NCBI GenBank assembly: GCA_905147135.1
Contig: LR990057.1
Span: 7,068,001 to 7,132,000 of the forward strand
Source: Blastobasis lacticolella
Lineage: Eukaryota; Arthropoda; Insecta; Lepidoptera; Blastobasidae
Length of the DNA stretch: 64,000 nt
Reading direction: 5' to 3'
The position numbers and the translations under genes were made by a program. Below, in pieces: positions 1-28,436 of the stretch. The notes under the pieces were generated by a model. It made no database searches, was not told the DNA's origin, and saw only the letters and a program-made list of their open reading frames with translations. Each line of letters begins with the position of its first letter. Within the stretch, counting starts at the first letter, position 1.

Positions 1-649
1 TCATTTTGAATACAATTGGCGAACCTAATAATGTTAGGGACAGTTTTATGTAGGAATGTATTAACGAGCTCGACGTCCGATTTAATCGGATAATTAAACT
101 ACCGTACTCAAAACTATAAAGTAATAAATCCGCACAAAACGAGATTCAACTGAAACTACATTTGATATTGCATCACATATTCGATATGAACAGTATCAAG
201 ATCTTTATCACAAACCCAACCTGGAACGGGCTGGTGAATTCACACAGGTAACCTGAAGATTTTCTGCGCCGAAAAAGCATGTGGTATTAAAGCACATTAT
301 AACCTAAAAGAGGGGTTATGTCGGTAAAACACTCCTGACAAAGTCTTACATAATATAGGTACTCAAATATTTTCAAAATTGTTAAATCGATTTTAACGAT
401 ACTAAGCTGAGAACAGGAGATGGCGCAGGATAGGGAGAGGTGGCGATCTCTGGTGTCGGAGGCCAAGATCCACTTTGGGTCGCTGAGCCAGCGCAGTAAG
501 TAAGTAAGTAAGCTGAGAACACAACTACACTTGTCAATACACTCCATCCATCGGAACTCTGAGGAAATTTGTTCATAAGTGTGAAAAATATGCAAGGACC
601 CATGGTCTCAGATATAACACCGATAAGTCTGAGCTTCTAGTTTTTAAGG

Positions 650-1322
650 CAGGCAATTAAAAGCCTGACAAGGTATCGTCGGTCACGCTTGGTAGAAAGC
701 AGCTGAAGCTCGTCTCGCGGTCCCTGGGACACTGGGTCACTGAGAATGCACATATTGAGAGGGAGCGGAGAGCCCTGGCTGTACAGGCGAATATGTTCGC
801 ACGTTGTACCAGAGAAGTTAAAATCACTATTTAGAGCCTTCTGTCAGTCGTTTTACACGTGTAGCCTATGGGTCAAACATTCGCCGAGGGCATTCAGGGC
901 GCTCCGCATCCAGTACAATGACGCGTTCAGTATACTGCTGAGGCTGTCTAGATATTGCAGCGCATCCGAAATGTTTGTGGATACTAAAGTGCCATTGTGC
1001 GCAAAGTTTCAATGCCATTGTGCGCAAGCGCACAGCTTCCCTGCCTCGGCCTGCGAGTGCTGGGCAGCGCTAGTGGCCTATAGAACATTATCGCGGACAG
1101 ACTACAGTGTCCTATTGTTAGGCACTGAAACGATGCCCATATGCGATCTAGGCCCGGTTTTGTTCAGTAAATGGTAGTATACATAGAAGTGCTCTTTGCT
1201 GGACCTGCTAGATGTACCTCAGTAAAAAGTGTTAAATTCCACTTAGATTTCTTTCTTTCTTTATACTTTGTAATACTTACACTATGAACGTGTGTCTGAA
1301 ATAAAGTATTGAATTGAAAAAA
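650..1322 (+). mobile_element. LINE 3' remnant (reverse transcriptase C-terminus)
   Basis: The reading frame at 746-1000 contains SFYTCSLWVKHSPRAFRALR and QYNDAFSILLRLSRYCSASE, typical of the C-terminal end of a jockey/CR1-like retrotransposon reverse transcriptase in insects. It then decays, and ends near an AATAAAG-type tail and an A-run at about 1300-1322. It lies 3' of Pcyt2 exon 7. Confidence 0.7.
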
Positions 1323-1812
1323 ATACCCGCATATAAATAAAATATACCTATACAGTATTTAATTTGGTCCATCCTTTCGTGATCCTTAACAGACTTGCTG
1401 AAACTTTCTTTGCAGAGAAACTGCAAATTAACAAAAACCTAACTAAATCAAATGTCAAACACCATGGACCTACCAAATATACGAGTTTGTCCGTGGTTTT
1501 GTCGATTTGGACAGGTTGGAAAAATTGGGGTTAGATAGAAAAAGATCGGAAGATAATGAAACTTTGGGAAGTTGTTCACGGATGGTAAAGTAACATTGTC
1601 TCAAGTTTGGAAAAGAGGAGGAGGGACTGCAAATGTTTCATCCTTCCTCCGGTTTTTCCTCAATAAGTTTTTCCCTTACATCCTATGGCAAAAGCATCCC
1701 TATACTTTTTTGTAGATCGTTAAATTTCCAACAATTTTCGGGTCAATTCGTTACCAAGATATGGCGCTTCCAAAATAATTTTTTGTATGATAAGGCGGCT
1801 AATAGTAGTCGC

Positions 1813-1890
1813 AGCATCGATGTCTGACGAGATGGGGGTCATCCCATGGCAGAACACCTTCACTTTGAAATGGTCCATCAACGCCGGGCA
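1813..1890 (-). pseudogene. Decayed partial copy of Pcyt2 exon 7
   Basis: This segment matches the middle of Pcyt2 exon 7 (about 2036-2106) with roughly 8 mismatches in 64 bases. Translated on the minus strand it reads [20 protein letters not shown] against [20 protein letters not shown] in the real exon. It lies about 100 bp downstream of the real exon in gene orientation. The copied piece has no splice acceptor at its upstream end, so it should not be spliced in. A second shared stretch, about 1405-1441 against 1937-1972 (AGAGAAAC then GCAAATTAACAAAAA), shows that the copied unit included flanking intron. About 370 bp was later gained in the copy or lost from the parent. The copied part keeps an open frame. 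Confidence 0.8.
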
Positions 1891-1961
1891 AATAGTATTT
1901 ACATAGGTACCTTGCTTTTACTGCTTTCCGCTTTTGTCCACAGAGAAACAACAGCAAATTA

Positions 1962-18721
<16,760 letters not shown>

Positions 18722-19095
18722 ATTTGTTTGAAATACAAAATATTATTAACACAACTAAACAAACACTGCTTTTTTACTAAAAATACTTCATTAATTTTAT
18801 GTCCTAAAAATCGAACAATACACAACCCACAAGTCATACGTTAATTTGACAACTGAACAACTGAGACTGACTGACATGACAGATAGGAATTAGGAACTGA
18901 CAGACAGACCGTGTGACCAGATTTATATTAAAGTTCGTACTAGCTGAGCTTAACTTATTATAGTGAATTTGGTTATTAACAAAATTAGGAAAGCTCTAAA
19001 GTACAGTCACAGTGATTTTACGTCGTCTTGATTGATCTAAGAGAAGTGCTAGTCTGTCTGACCTTCTAACTAGGCCATAAAGATACAGGCATGTC

Positions 19096-19160
19096 ATTGG
19101 AGTGGTACCGCCGATCTGTGATAGTCCGCCGCCATCTTGATCCAATAGAGTACAATGACG
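19096..19160. repeat. Single arm of the ACCGCCGATCT palindromic MITE family
   Basis: GGAGTGGTACCGCCGATCTG then TCCGCCGCCATCTTGATCCA matches one arm of the foldback copies at 36630-36786 and 53217-53488. No matching opposite arm is present here. Confidence 0.55.
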
Positions 19161-19219
19161 TCACAATATCCAATTTGAATAGGCTCTACTCACTGTGATG
19201 TTGTAAAACATTGTTGTAT

Positions 19220-19320
19220 AACAGAGTCACGGAGGTCAGATGGCAGTCGCTCCACTATAATTACCTGATCTGCCAAATCCTGGGTCATGGTCAAGGGGGA
19301 CATTAACGCCAAGATTACCT
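19220..19320 (+). mobile_element. SINE family B fragment
   Basis: GGAGGTCAGATGGCAGTCGC ... TAATTACCTGATCTGCCAAA ... GGGGGACATTAACGCCAAGA is the 3' half of SINE B with an internal deletion and no tRNA-like head. Confidence 0.65.
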
Positions 19321-19415
19321 ATATAGAGGGCACATAGGGTTGGATTGTCTTGCGAGAGGATAACAATACCTAAAGTTACATATTAATTTTTTTTAAGATT
19401 TCCACTTATATGGCG

Positions 19416-20058
19416 GATACTACACACACGATATATATCGTGATACGTATCGTGATCCATATCGAGTAATATTTTGGATCGCAAGTCGACCCTACACACA
19501 CGATAAGAATCGTCGATATTTTCATTAGTCTGTGCATTCTTTCATTCATTTTGATGGCTGAATAGACTAAGTTGCCATTGCCTAGCCTTAAAAAAAGCAT
19601 TTTTGACGCGTCGCTGGTGTATATTTACGATTTTTACGTATTTTTACCAAAATGACTGATAAAGCTTGCGTTGCTATAGTATTAGCATTAGGATTAAAAA
19701 GACGTGTGAAGAGAAAAAAAATAGAAAAATTATGAGGATGCGGATCTTGTTGACTTTTATACTTTTATAGTAACTGTCCAGGTCCATAGTGGCCAAAGCA
19801 GCTTGAAAATAAACACAAACAATGAAAATAAATTTGAAATTACGTTATTTATTTATCAGTTTGACAGAAATGTCGTGATAAATATCGACTAGATACTAGA
19901 CGCTCGATATATATCGCACGATAGTTGATACGGATCGTAGATTTCTGGATTTTCGGAAATCCTGTGATCCGTATCACGATTCGTGATACTCTAGGCTACA
20001 CACTCGATAAATATCGTGATCCTGCGTGAATCACGATATATATCGTGTGTGTAGTATC
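19416..20058. mobile_element. Inverted-repeat element with internal CGATATATATCG palindromes
   Basis: Perfect 29-bp terminal inverted repeats beginning GATACTACACACACGATATA. Inside, more copies of CGATATATATCG-like and ATCGTGATACG(T)ATCGTGAT palindromes repeat near both ends. It is about 643 bp with no coding frame of its own. Non-autonomous DNA transposon; superfamily not determined. Confidence 0.8.
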
Positions 20059-20239
20059 TGCTTATGGAAGAGGACAAGTCCAGCAGTGGGTTACGAGCTT
20101 CCGTCGGGAATAAAGATTCCAAAATGCTCAAATTAAATAGAACTGACAGGTCTAACATAGGCTGAAGTCGATTAGAACCGCTTTTATCCCTATCGAAGAT
20201 CGTGACGCGTGTTTTGTTCAATGTCCAGGAAAAGTGTAT

Positions 20240-20368
20240 AGTCGAGGAAACTGAATGGTTAGTAGTTTCTTTTTTCTATCTTACATCGCATAATGACAAA
20301 TGACATATCGGAAAATAGTAACATGGCCAATTTTAGGTCAACTTAATAAACATCCAGTTTCCTCGACT
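20240..20368. mobile_element. Small inverted-repeat MITE
   Basis: Left end AGTCGAGGAAACTGAATG and right end CATCCAGTTTCCTCGACT are inverted copies, enclosing about 90 bp of AT-rich sequence. Confidence 0.6.
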
Positions 20369-20787
20369 GCATGAATATTTTTCACTATAATTTTGCTAAA
20401 GTCATAGAATTCAGAAAAATTTGGTCACACTGTTGACGTCATCAACCCACGATGCAGTACGTTCGGGTTGTGACACAAATTTTTCCGACCCAGTGGCCGG
20501 AACTAGAACTAAGTATTGCCATTTTGCAATATAAATTTGTGTTCAACAACAGCGACGCCGTCACTGGGTCAAATAAGTTTGTGATACTGAACGCGGCTCG
20601 TGTTGCGCAGCGCCGCTCGTGACACGGCGCCTATGTGGCCTGTTTGCGTTTGTACGTTTGTGCCGTTCCCGTACTATGGTTCCGTAGCGCATCCGGCGAG
20701 CTTAGCTTGTACGTAAAGATTTTGACATATACATAGAGATAATGGAGACGCAACGTGGGTAGGCCCCACAAGGTGGACCGACGACCT

Positions 20788-21039
20788 GTAGTCGTATTCA
20801 CAATTATTCGAAACCGTTTCCGAACGATTCGACACGAAATTCGTGAGCGGCGAATCCGTATCGATCGATTCGAAAACTGTTATTCAGAATCCCGATAGAT
20901 TTCACGGAAACTCTACTCTTTATAATATATGAAAATTTCATCAAAATTAACTTAACCACATTTTCCTAAGAACTTTTGCGGGGTCCTTTGTCGATTCCGT
21001 ATCCGAATCCGATTTCCGAGCCATTGTGAATACGGCTAC
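20788..21039. mobile_element. Inverted-repeat MITE
   Basis: GTAGTCGTATTCACAAT on the left pairs with ATTGTGAATACGGCTAC on the right. The interior is rich in CGATTCG/CGAATC words, also in both orientations. Confidence 0.6.
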
Positions 21040-22233
21040 TGGTAAAGTTCGCAGGTACCAGCTGGATGCGGAAGGCACAGGACCGGCGTTTGTGGAGATC
21101 TCTGGAGGAGGCCTATTTCCACCAGTGGGCGTCCTCCGGCTGTGATAGAGATAATCTGAGCCTGTACGTATTTACCTTTGGTATGGCTTGGCTGGCGCGC
21201 TGGGGATGGTGGCATGCTTCGGTCGGTATGCATGGAAACCTTTGATCGCATTAAATGAGTAAATAATTTTCTTATGTACAGTCGAACCAACATAATATTG
21301 CCTTATGTTGGTTGACAATACACAGAGATTCTAACTAAATTTGCAAACAGCCCCTGTATAGTCTTATATTTCCGATCATAGCGCATGCCACATCACTCTG
21401 AGCGCCGTGGGTCGCAGGTCATGTGTACGCACGCACTGGTTGAAAACTTTTGTTTTTCGTGGTCTTTGGCTTTGTGGCGTTCACGTGACTCAGCCGGTGA
21501 TGTGAAGACTTCACGAAATTGACGCCTAGCCTAGTTTGTGGCCTAGCCGCCCAGCGCAGCTGACAAGACAAAATGTCATTTTAATATTTTCTCCATCTGG
21601 TCTGATCATTCTCAACATTCTGGTTATTTAACCCGATAATATTGAATCCATTGGTACCCGTGACTTACACATGGGCGAAGTAATTGGCGCCCAACGTGGG
21701 GCGCCTAATTAGAAAGCATACTATCTACTAAACGTCTGTATCATAAAATGTCTGTGGCAAAGAAAGTATGAAACATTTATTTTCACCATCATCGTCTCAA
21801 TTAAAGCTTTGGGGTGGCAAATTCTTTGAAATTGACATCGCAAAGCCGTAACGGGTTAAGGGGTTAGATCATTGTTTTCAAATAATAATATGGATTACTA
21901 TTACTACTCCCTCCCTGTTGTGGAGGAGGCTCAAGTCCATCTGTAGATTGGTATAAAATTATTTGATACTAATGTACCTACCTACTTTAATTCCAATTTT
22001 CTGTTAGCTCTTGCTATTAAGCTTTTACATAATCATTTCTGCGTGGTCTATCTACGGTTGACTATTAGTTATTATAGTCATAATGGATTTAAATCTGCTT
22101 ATAGCTGTTATTTTACGATCAATAAAGTTATAAATAAAATTATATTACTCAAGTAATAACGTCATTAAAAAAAATTAGCGTCCATTCTACGTATCATTCG
22201 TCATCTTATATGATTATGCAAACTACGATATTC

Positions 22234-22289
22234 ATACAGTGTTTTAGATAGATAGTACGTTCGCTGCGAACGTATCTAAAATACTGTAT
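22234..22289. repeat. Long hairpin
   Basis: ATACAGTGTTTTAGATA and ACGTTCGC on the left pair with GCGAACGT and ATCTAAAATACTGTAT on the right, with a 6-base bulge and almost no loop. A folded-back mini-MITE is the simplest reading. The tight loop argues against a normal microRNA precursor. Confidence 0.55.
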
Positions 22290-23104
22290 AAACGTCTAAT
22301 TTTATTGTCCACTTTGCCATATTATTACTTAATTAGTAGTTAAAAATAGATAGGTAAATCTTGACACCTCGGATATTTGTTGCGTGTCTATATACGATGC
22401 TAGTGTCCAGTACACTAGCACGGCATTTATAGCTAAATGTAAATCGGAAGGCAGCTCGTACGGTTTATCTAATCGTGTCGCGTCCAGGCGTCCACTATAA
22501 TTGGTTCGACGGAGTCACGCCACCGGCTGGGCGATTGCCGGCCGGACTTTGTAGCATTCGCGCCTCATTCAGCCAGCAAGAAAGGGTTACAAAGTTATCG
22601 CTCGATTTAATGTATGTGTAGGCCATCATTCGTCCGTCACATTGCGTAATGTGAGCACTAATATATAGTATGTCATCTATATTGCAATTGAAGCTACAGT
22701 AGTATTCAACCATATTCAATGTAAATGGGCTTATCAGTTATCTTGATAATGAATAATGTTTGTTGTCAAAACCGTTTATCTGATCTAGATTAAATGTGTG
22801 TAGATAGTGTTTGGTATGTACATATAGCTAAACTATTTTCTTCTGGCTCTCTGAACAGTTTTATTCACACGTAGACTCTGGCGGCCGGCCTCATTGTCTA
22901 TTAAAATAGATATTGATCAATTTCCAATATTATACCCACCTACTCAATTTATATTTAGTAACCTGAAAGACGGGAAGTAAAAAGGTTGAGCACAAATAAA
23001 GATACCAACTTTGGCCGTATAAATACAATTTATTTTACTCTTGCATTGAACGTGTAGGAAGTTGCATTTAGCAATTTACCTATCTATTATTATGGGAAAT
23101 TAGT

Positions 23105-26100
23105 TTAATCTTTAGCATCAGCCACGCCACCGTTGGTAATTGCAAATGTGGCTTCGCTCTCTGGCAAGTCGGGGGAATCGTAGATCTTCGCTATTCGGTT
23201 CTCTCCGCGGCCTTTCCTCAATGCAATGCGGGTAGTCGACGCGTGCGCAAGGATGTTCCCGCCGATCGGTTTCTTGGGATCTGCTTGGAAGGTCAGCGTC
23301 GCTCCGGGATCGGAGGTCATTTGGTTTGTTATGAAAACTGCGACGTTGTATTCTTCAGATATCTGAAATGTAATTACATCCTACTATGGAGATGTGGAAC
23401 AGTGGCGCCATCGACCGTTATCTAAGGCTACGGCAGACGGAATCTTTTCGGGTCGGTTCATAGTACGATGCTGTAATAAGGTTTAATTAACCCTATTAAA
23501 TTGATTAACGATGTCGACAATAGCTTCTTTGATTTAGGAAGACTAAAGTAGGCTAGACTAAATTGAGAGTTTCATTCCGCTGTAGGTATGTAATAACCAG
23601 ATGTTAGTTGCGAAGAGAGGTTTCGCATGCTTTGCACAAGTATAAATAATACGACCATACAAAATTACGAACAGAGTAACCCAGATCGCGCACCTTGGTT
23701 GAGGATATTACCTACTATAAGCTTTATAAGCTTGGAAATTAAATTCAATATCAATGTGTAAACAAATTGACACTATAAACAATAAACCCAAGGGGTTGAT
23801 TATTTAAAATAGTGTTTTTTTTAAATATTGGCACGATTTTATTTCATTTTGAATGTGATAATTTTTATCAATACAATCCATATCATAATAATCCACCCCT
23901 TGGGTATATTTTTTATAGTGGCAATTTGCATACACTTTTGACCTTGAATTTAATATCCGAGTTTAGTATTATCAGTATTCTGTGCTACTCGTTAGCTAGA
24001 TGCCTATCACGATGAATAGCTACTTATAGGCTACTGCGGAACGGCAGCATTATGCAATAATGTCAAGGTCGGTCAAAGTTCAGTTAGTGTTAGCGTGACA
24101 GTTGGACACATAAACTACACCTTTTTATACTAAATGTTTATAGGTTCCTGCATCAGTCACGGATCATATGTGGTTATGCTTAGGATACGCTAACAACAAT
24201 GTTAAAAATAGAGCTATCTACTGGGTTCAAGAGGTGACGAGATAAGTAAAATATCCGGCTCTGTCAATGACTGAGGTATTTGGCCTCATACGTGATATAT
24301 GAACTAAGTCGGAATGATTTTATAAGTATTCAGCAATCTAATTGTAGGTAGGTACATAAAATGAAGGTGAAAGTTTTCTTCCTTTACTTACAAGAGTAAG
24401 TAGGTAAATACCTAATTATAATTATAGACTTGCTATTCACACAGCAGACAGAGCCCATCTACGTGAGCAAAAGCGTAAGCGAAAGTTATCATGGATAAAG
24501 CAGGCATAGGTAGGAGGTACAAGTTATCTATTCATAACCCCAATGTTAAAAGGCTAACTTCTTCCTATCTTTCCTCTTTATATTCATGTACAATAAGCAT
24601 TTTTATTAAGTCATTCGATATTATCGACACATCATCTTTGCGTCACTCCCGGTTGTGCTCAAACGCGCGAGGGCCCGAAGTCCGCCTTCCTGCTTCTCTT
24701 TGCCCAATTCGCTCGGTCTTCGGCATCCTTTGTGGTTAATTTGTTACCACTTAACTACACTAAATAGAATCTTTAATTGATCAACAAACTAGAGAGTTGT
24801 TCCAGGTCCTCAGGAAACGGATAAGTGCTTAGAAGGCTTCTGTATGTCGAGACAAATCCGCTGACCGAAGCCAACCTTACTTTACCAACTGATATCGATC
24901 AGACGCTCCCTAATAAAGAATGTGCGCCTGGTCCTCACGACCAAAGAGTTTCTAAAGCTGTTTTAACACAACATGACAGCACACGACAGTTACCAAAGCC
25001 GTCCGTAAGTTGCGCCGTAGAAGAATTACAAAGTTCTGTAGTTGATATAGTTCTAGAGTTTGAGAACTACCTACCTTCCAACACGGCCATCATAAAAACG
25101 GAAGATTATGGCGACTGCATGCATTTGCAGTATGATTCTGATGCAATTTCGTTTACGGTGCGTAACAAAGTAAGTAATTACCTGCTTAATTTTAAAGAGA
25201 CCTAGGCCGGCAGAGTATAATTTAGCCCTACTAGGTACCAGTCACGAGTGTCGTACAAGTCCATTGCAACAAATGACTTACGTAGGGCGTCTAATTAATT
25301 GCGAGTTTAGTACTCACGTGGTGCACGGCTGAAACGCCAGCAGTGGATTAAGCTAGTCGGGTCTCTTCAGCGAGTTCACGCTCAATGCAGCGGATGCCCT
25401 TAGAAGACACCCGTAAAAATTTAAGCAACATTTTATGTTTAGTGTTTTACACATTGCGACCTCCAACCCGCATGCCATCCTGGAAAGCGTGGAGATAACG
25501 GCAAAACTCTCCACTCCTTATGGACTCTCAACTCCAGCAGTGGACTGGTACGGACTGTTGATGTGATATCTACATTACTTAGTACCTTAGTCTTTCAAAC
25601 CTTTTGCAGTCTCGACAGCACCTGCGCCAGCTTCTGCTGTCGGTCAGCTAGCTCCCCGCGCCCGGAGAAATCCACGCGGAAGAGAGCCATGATCGAGTCA
25701 ATGATCAGCAGCTTGAATACCCCGCCATCCTCGTGGAACTTGGCGGCGACGTAGTCTAGCAACTCCGCCTGTATGACGACCGAAATTCAGATACGAACAT
25801 TGAATGCAAGTAAACGCGGGGACAAGCGAATTTTGTATGGTCTAAAAATGGTTTTCTGGGAAGTTTTTTAGTAGGTACTTAAGTAACAGAAATGTTTCAG
25901 TTTTAGCAAAATCCAGTTTTAGAATTTATTGATAATCTTCATTTCTTTGCTGTAACATTGACGCAAAAGTTGGGGACGTGGTTATTTACCTATACGCAAG
26001 TGGCGTAATTGACGTAAAGAGCCAGACAAATTAATAAATTCACGCTCTGGATAATTATTCAATTGACGCTCTAGCTAGGATCTAGTTAATGAGCTCAATG

Positions 26101-28436
26101 CATTTGATACAGAACTACGAGGTTTCAAATCAAAAGTTCTAAAGGAACACGATTTAGATGCGACAGGGCTTTTTCCTAGAACTCTACATTAAAAAAATAT
26201 AACTCTCGTAAATAATTTGGTTTTACAACCATGCTGTTTTTTGCTTACGGAAACAAACAACAACATGCTTGATGTATGTTTAATTATCTATTTGAAACTA
26301 TTAGTATCGATCTGGTTACAACTAGTTACTTAGTTGTTGATACCAGTAAGAAGACAATTTTCGATAGTAAGATAAGATTAATACGAATTAGGAAATAGGA
26401 AAGCTAATTAATATAGTGGTAGGTATGGTCTAGTCTTTACTACACTCTGTAGCTAGTAACGTTATGATTTGCGTTTAGTAGGAAACGTTAGTTACTTCTG
26501 TGGTTATTTTAGTGATTAGAGGAATACATTAGTGATTTATTTGTTTTTATTTAGGAAATGAATAGCTATCTTATAAATTAAAACAATATAGCTAAAGCTA
26601 AGCCAATTACAGGTTTCCACCAATTATCAATACAATAGTCATACACTCGATATGACTTATGCATGTAATAGACTCGAATTTAAAATCAAAGGTAAATCGG
26701 CCTGCCAAATGGTAGGTATCTAAGTGCTACAAATGTATTCTAGAGGGATCCGATTTCTCTGAAGTCGACTGCACTTCCATTATTTTTACTATTAGACTAG
26801 GTACCTACTAATAATAACAAAAGTAATTAGAATTTAAAGGTATTCTATAAAGCTCGGCAGCGCTCGTCATTGACGAGTCATCATTTAATTCGAGTTCGTG
26901 CAAATGTTTTTCAAGGAACTATAAATAAACACGTCAGCATCCTTTGGCTGACGTCAGCCATTACTACATACAACTTAGGACAAAAATAAAACAACCAAAA
27001 CGTACATACATAACTTGAATAAAATTATGCAACTGTACCTGGTGCTCCGATGTATAAGCTCTAGCATAGAGAACATTATCTAAAACAGCATTTTGGTCCA
27101 AATTGAATCTGTCTGCTATTGGTCGTAGGCGGTCTGGGCGACTGATAGAAAGGAACGGTTAAGGAAAGTTAAACGGTATTAAGGATCATCACGGCAAAAT
27201 AGTTTTAAATTAAAGATCTTTTAGGTCGCGGCCCTGAAACGGCCACAGTCATCCGACATAGTAACCTCAGGGGAGTGGATTCGGTCTCGATCTGTAAGGT
27301 ACCTGTAAATATACCTTATGAGCAACCTCAAGTTACTTAATGTTCCTACCGTTGAGTTAAGGTCGCTAGTACTCCGTGGGGGGAAAGGGAGTGATCTGTG
27401 GCGTTGGCAGTCGAGAGTCCTCGCCCTATTGTTGCCAGAGCAACGTGTTTCACAGAGTCAGCAACGCGTTTTGACGCCTTTGGCAAACGTCCAAGAATAC
27501 GGTAACTGCTTACCATCAGGCGGGTCTGCGCTTGTTTACCTTCCTTAGTAGCATAAAAAGTTCATGCACATAGGCGGTAAAAAAAGCTCAAGTTACGCGT
27601 GTTTGCCTGTTAGTTAGATGACAGGTATCGAGATAATGTGGATGAAATCTATCTCATCGTTGGAGGGTGCGATGGTGGTTAAACAGTAAAATCGTTGTGT
27701 AGTGTGCACCTATGGATGGTAGGCACTATCAGGAACATCACTAAAAACAAATTTATAGGTAGGTATTTACTTAAATATCTATTTGGCTAACATCAGCATT
27801 ATTCAGCAAGATATGAAAAAGTTCATTGTAAAGTGTATGATTAGGTACGTATTCTCAAAAGGATACAAAGTGTGTTCAGTATCCAGGAACATGACTTTCC
27901 CGCCAGGGTACCCCGCGGGGGTGGGTATCTGAGTAGTGACGCATAACGTGTGGGATAGCTGCGTCTTACCCGTGCGGAACTCGCCGAATACTTCCGTGAT
28001 CGCCATTGATTCCATACCGCCCGCCAACAGTTTGCTATTTCAACGGAAATTTCAATTAGTCACTATGTGTCGATCGACTAGGTACCTACATACTTGTGTG
28101 GTTCATTACTTACTCAAGTTCATTACTACCCGTGCTTATCTTGAAAACTAGCTTTCGCCGATCACTAACTTCCAAAGCAGTCATAAAACCAAGAGTCACT
28201 ATCTTCTGACATGCTTCCTTTATTTTCTCCACTTTGGTATCCGAAAAACCCTTGATGTTACAAAGTTTCTTCTTTGTTGACATTTGGATCCCTTTGATCG
28301 TACATATTCCGGCACCCTTTAACTTTTTAATGTCGGCCACATTTATTCCATGCTTTTGTAAAATATCTACATCCTGGAAAAAGCTTTCTTCCTCGTCTTG
28401 CTCTGAAATATTGCCATCAAGTGCCTGCTCTATCAT
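23105..28436 (-). CDS. DMC1: Meiotic recombinase DMC1, complete
   Basis: RecA/Rad51-family ATPase that forms filaments on single-stranded DNA and carries out strand exchange between homologues in meiosis. Coding exons: 28114-28436, 27867-28034, 27039-27141, 25601-25768, 23105-23362. All junctions are GT-AG and phases agree; 339 residues, against 340 in human DMC1. N-terminal helix-hairpin-helix region about residues 25-80 ([25 protein letters not shown]). Walker A GEFRTGKT at 125-132, Walker B LLIID ending at D222, L2 loop [14 protein letters not shown]-terminus [13 protein letters not shown]1 rather than RAD51: the leader [19 protein letters not shown] and the [17 protein letters not shown] stretch match DMC1. 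An AG acceptor sits 5 bases before the ATG, so a 5' non-coding exon is likely. The gene is head to head with the ZC3H18-like gene. Introns hold a fold-back MITE and an unassigned reading frame. Confidence 0.96.
23735..23957. mobile_element. Fold-back MITE in DMC1 intron 4
   Basis: Left arm AAATTAAATTCAATATCAAT ... CACTATAAAC ... ACCCAAGGGGTTGATTATT pairs with right arm AATAATCCACCCCTTGGGT ... ATAGTGGCAATTTG ... CCTTGAATTTAATAT. The arms are about 70-80 bp with mismatches around a short loop. Confidence 0.7.
25204..25565 (+). mobile_element. Retro-repeat tail in DMC1 intron 4
   Basis: Begins with GGCCGGCAGAGTATAATTTA, resembling the 11.8-kb repeat. Later it has ATTGCGACCTCCAACCCGCA, GTGGAGATAACGGC and CTCCAGCAGTGGACTGGTAC, as in the 17.4-kb repeat. 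It ends right next to DMC1 exon 4. Confidence 0.55.
25769..27038 (-). other. DMC1 intron 3
   Basis: 1.27 kb of AT-rich sequence with no recognisable repeat or coding content. Confidence 0.5.
27340..27545 (+). mobile_element. Dispersed retro-repeat fragment in DMC1 intron 2
   Basis: GCTAGTACTCCGTGGGGGGA ... GTTGCCAGAGCAACGTGTTT ... GGTAACTGCTTACCATCAGG ... GCGCTTGTTTACC matches the element at 47530-47775 (TGCCAGAGCAACGTG, CCATCAGGTGG). A tail-only piece lies near 40215-40265. Confidence 0.65.

Larger units (their letters stand above)
18722..23104. other. Intergenic region between Pcyt2 and DMC1
   Basis: Lies between the 5' end of Pcyt2 and the 3' end of DMC1. It should hold the Pcyt2 promoter just right of 18721, but I see no clear core element. 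It holds the inverted-repeat elements listed separately at 19416, 20240 and 20788, a SINE B piece at 19220-19320, and a hairpin at 22234. No convincing coding region. Confidence 0.6.
23363..25600 (-). other. DMC1 intron 4
   Basis: Contains a fold-back MITE (23735-23957), a SINE B fragment (about 24640-24690), an unassigned 126-codon frame (24825-25205, see findings) and a retro-repeat tail (25204-25565). Confidence 0.6.

Noticed and set aside
23105..28436. Assignment as RAD51
   Set aside because: The leader [19 protein letters not shown] and C-terminal details match DMC1 better, though the two families are close.
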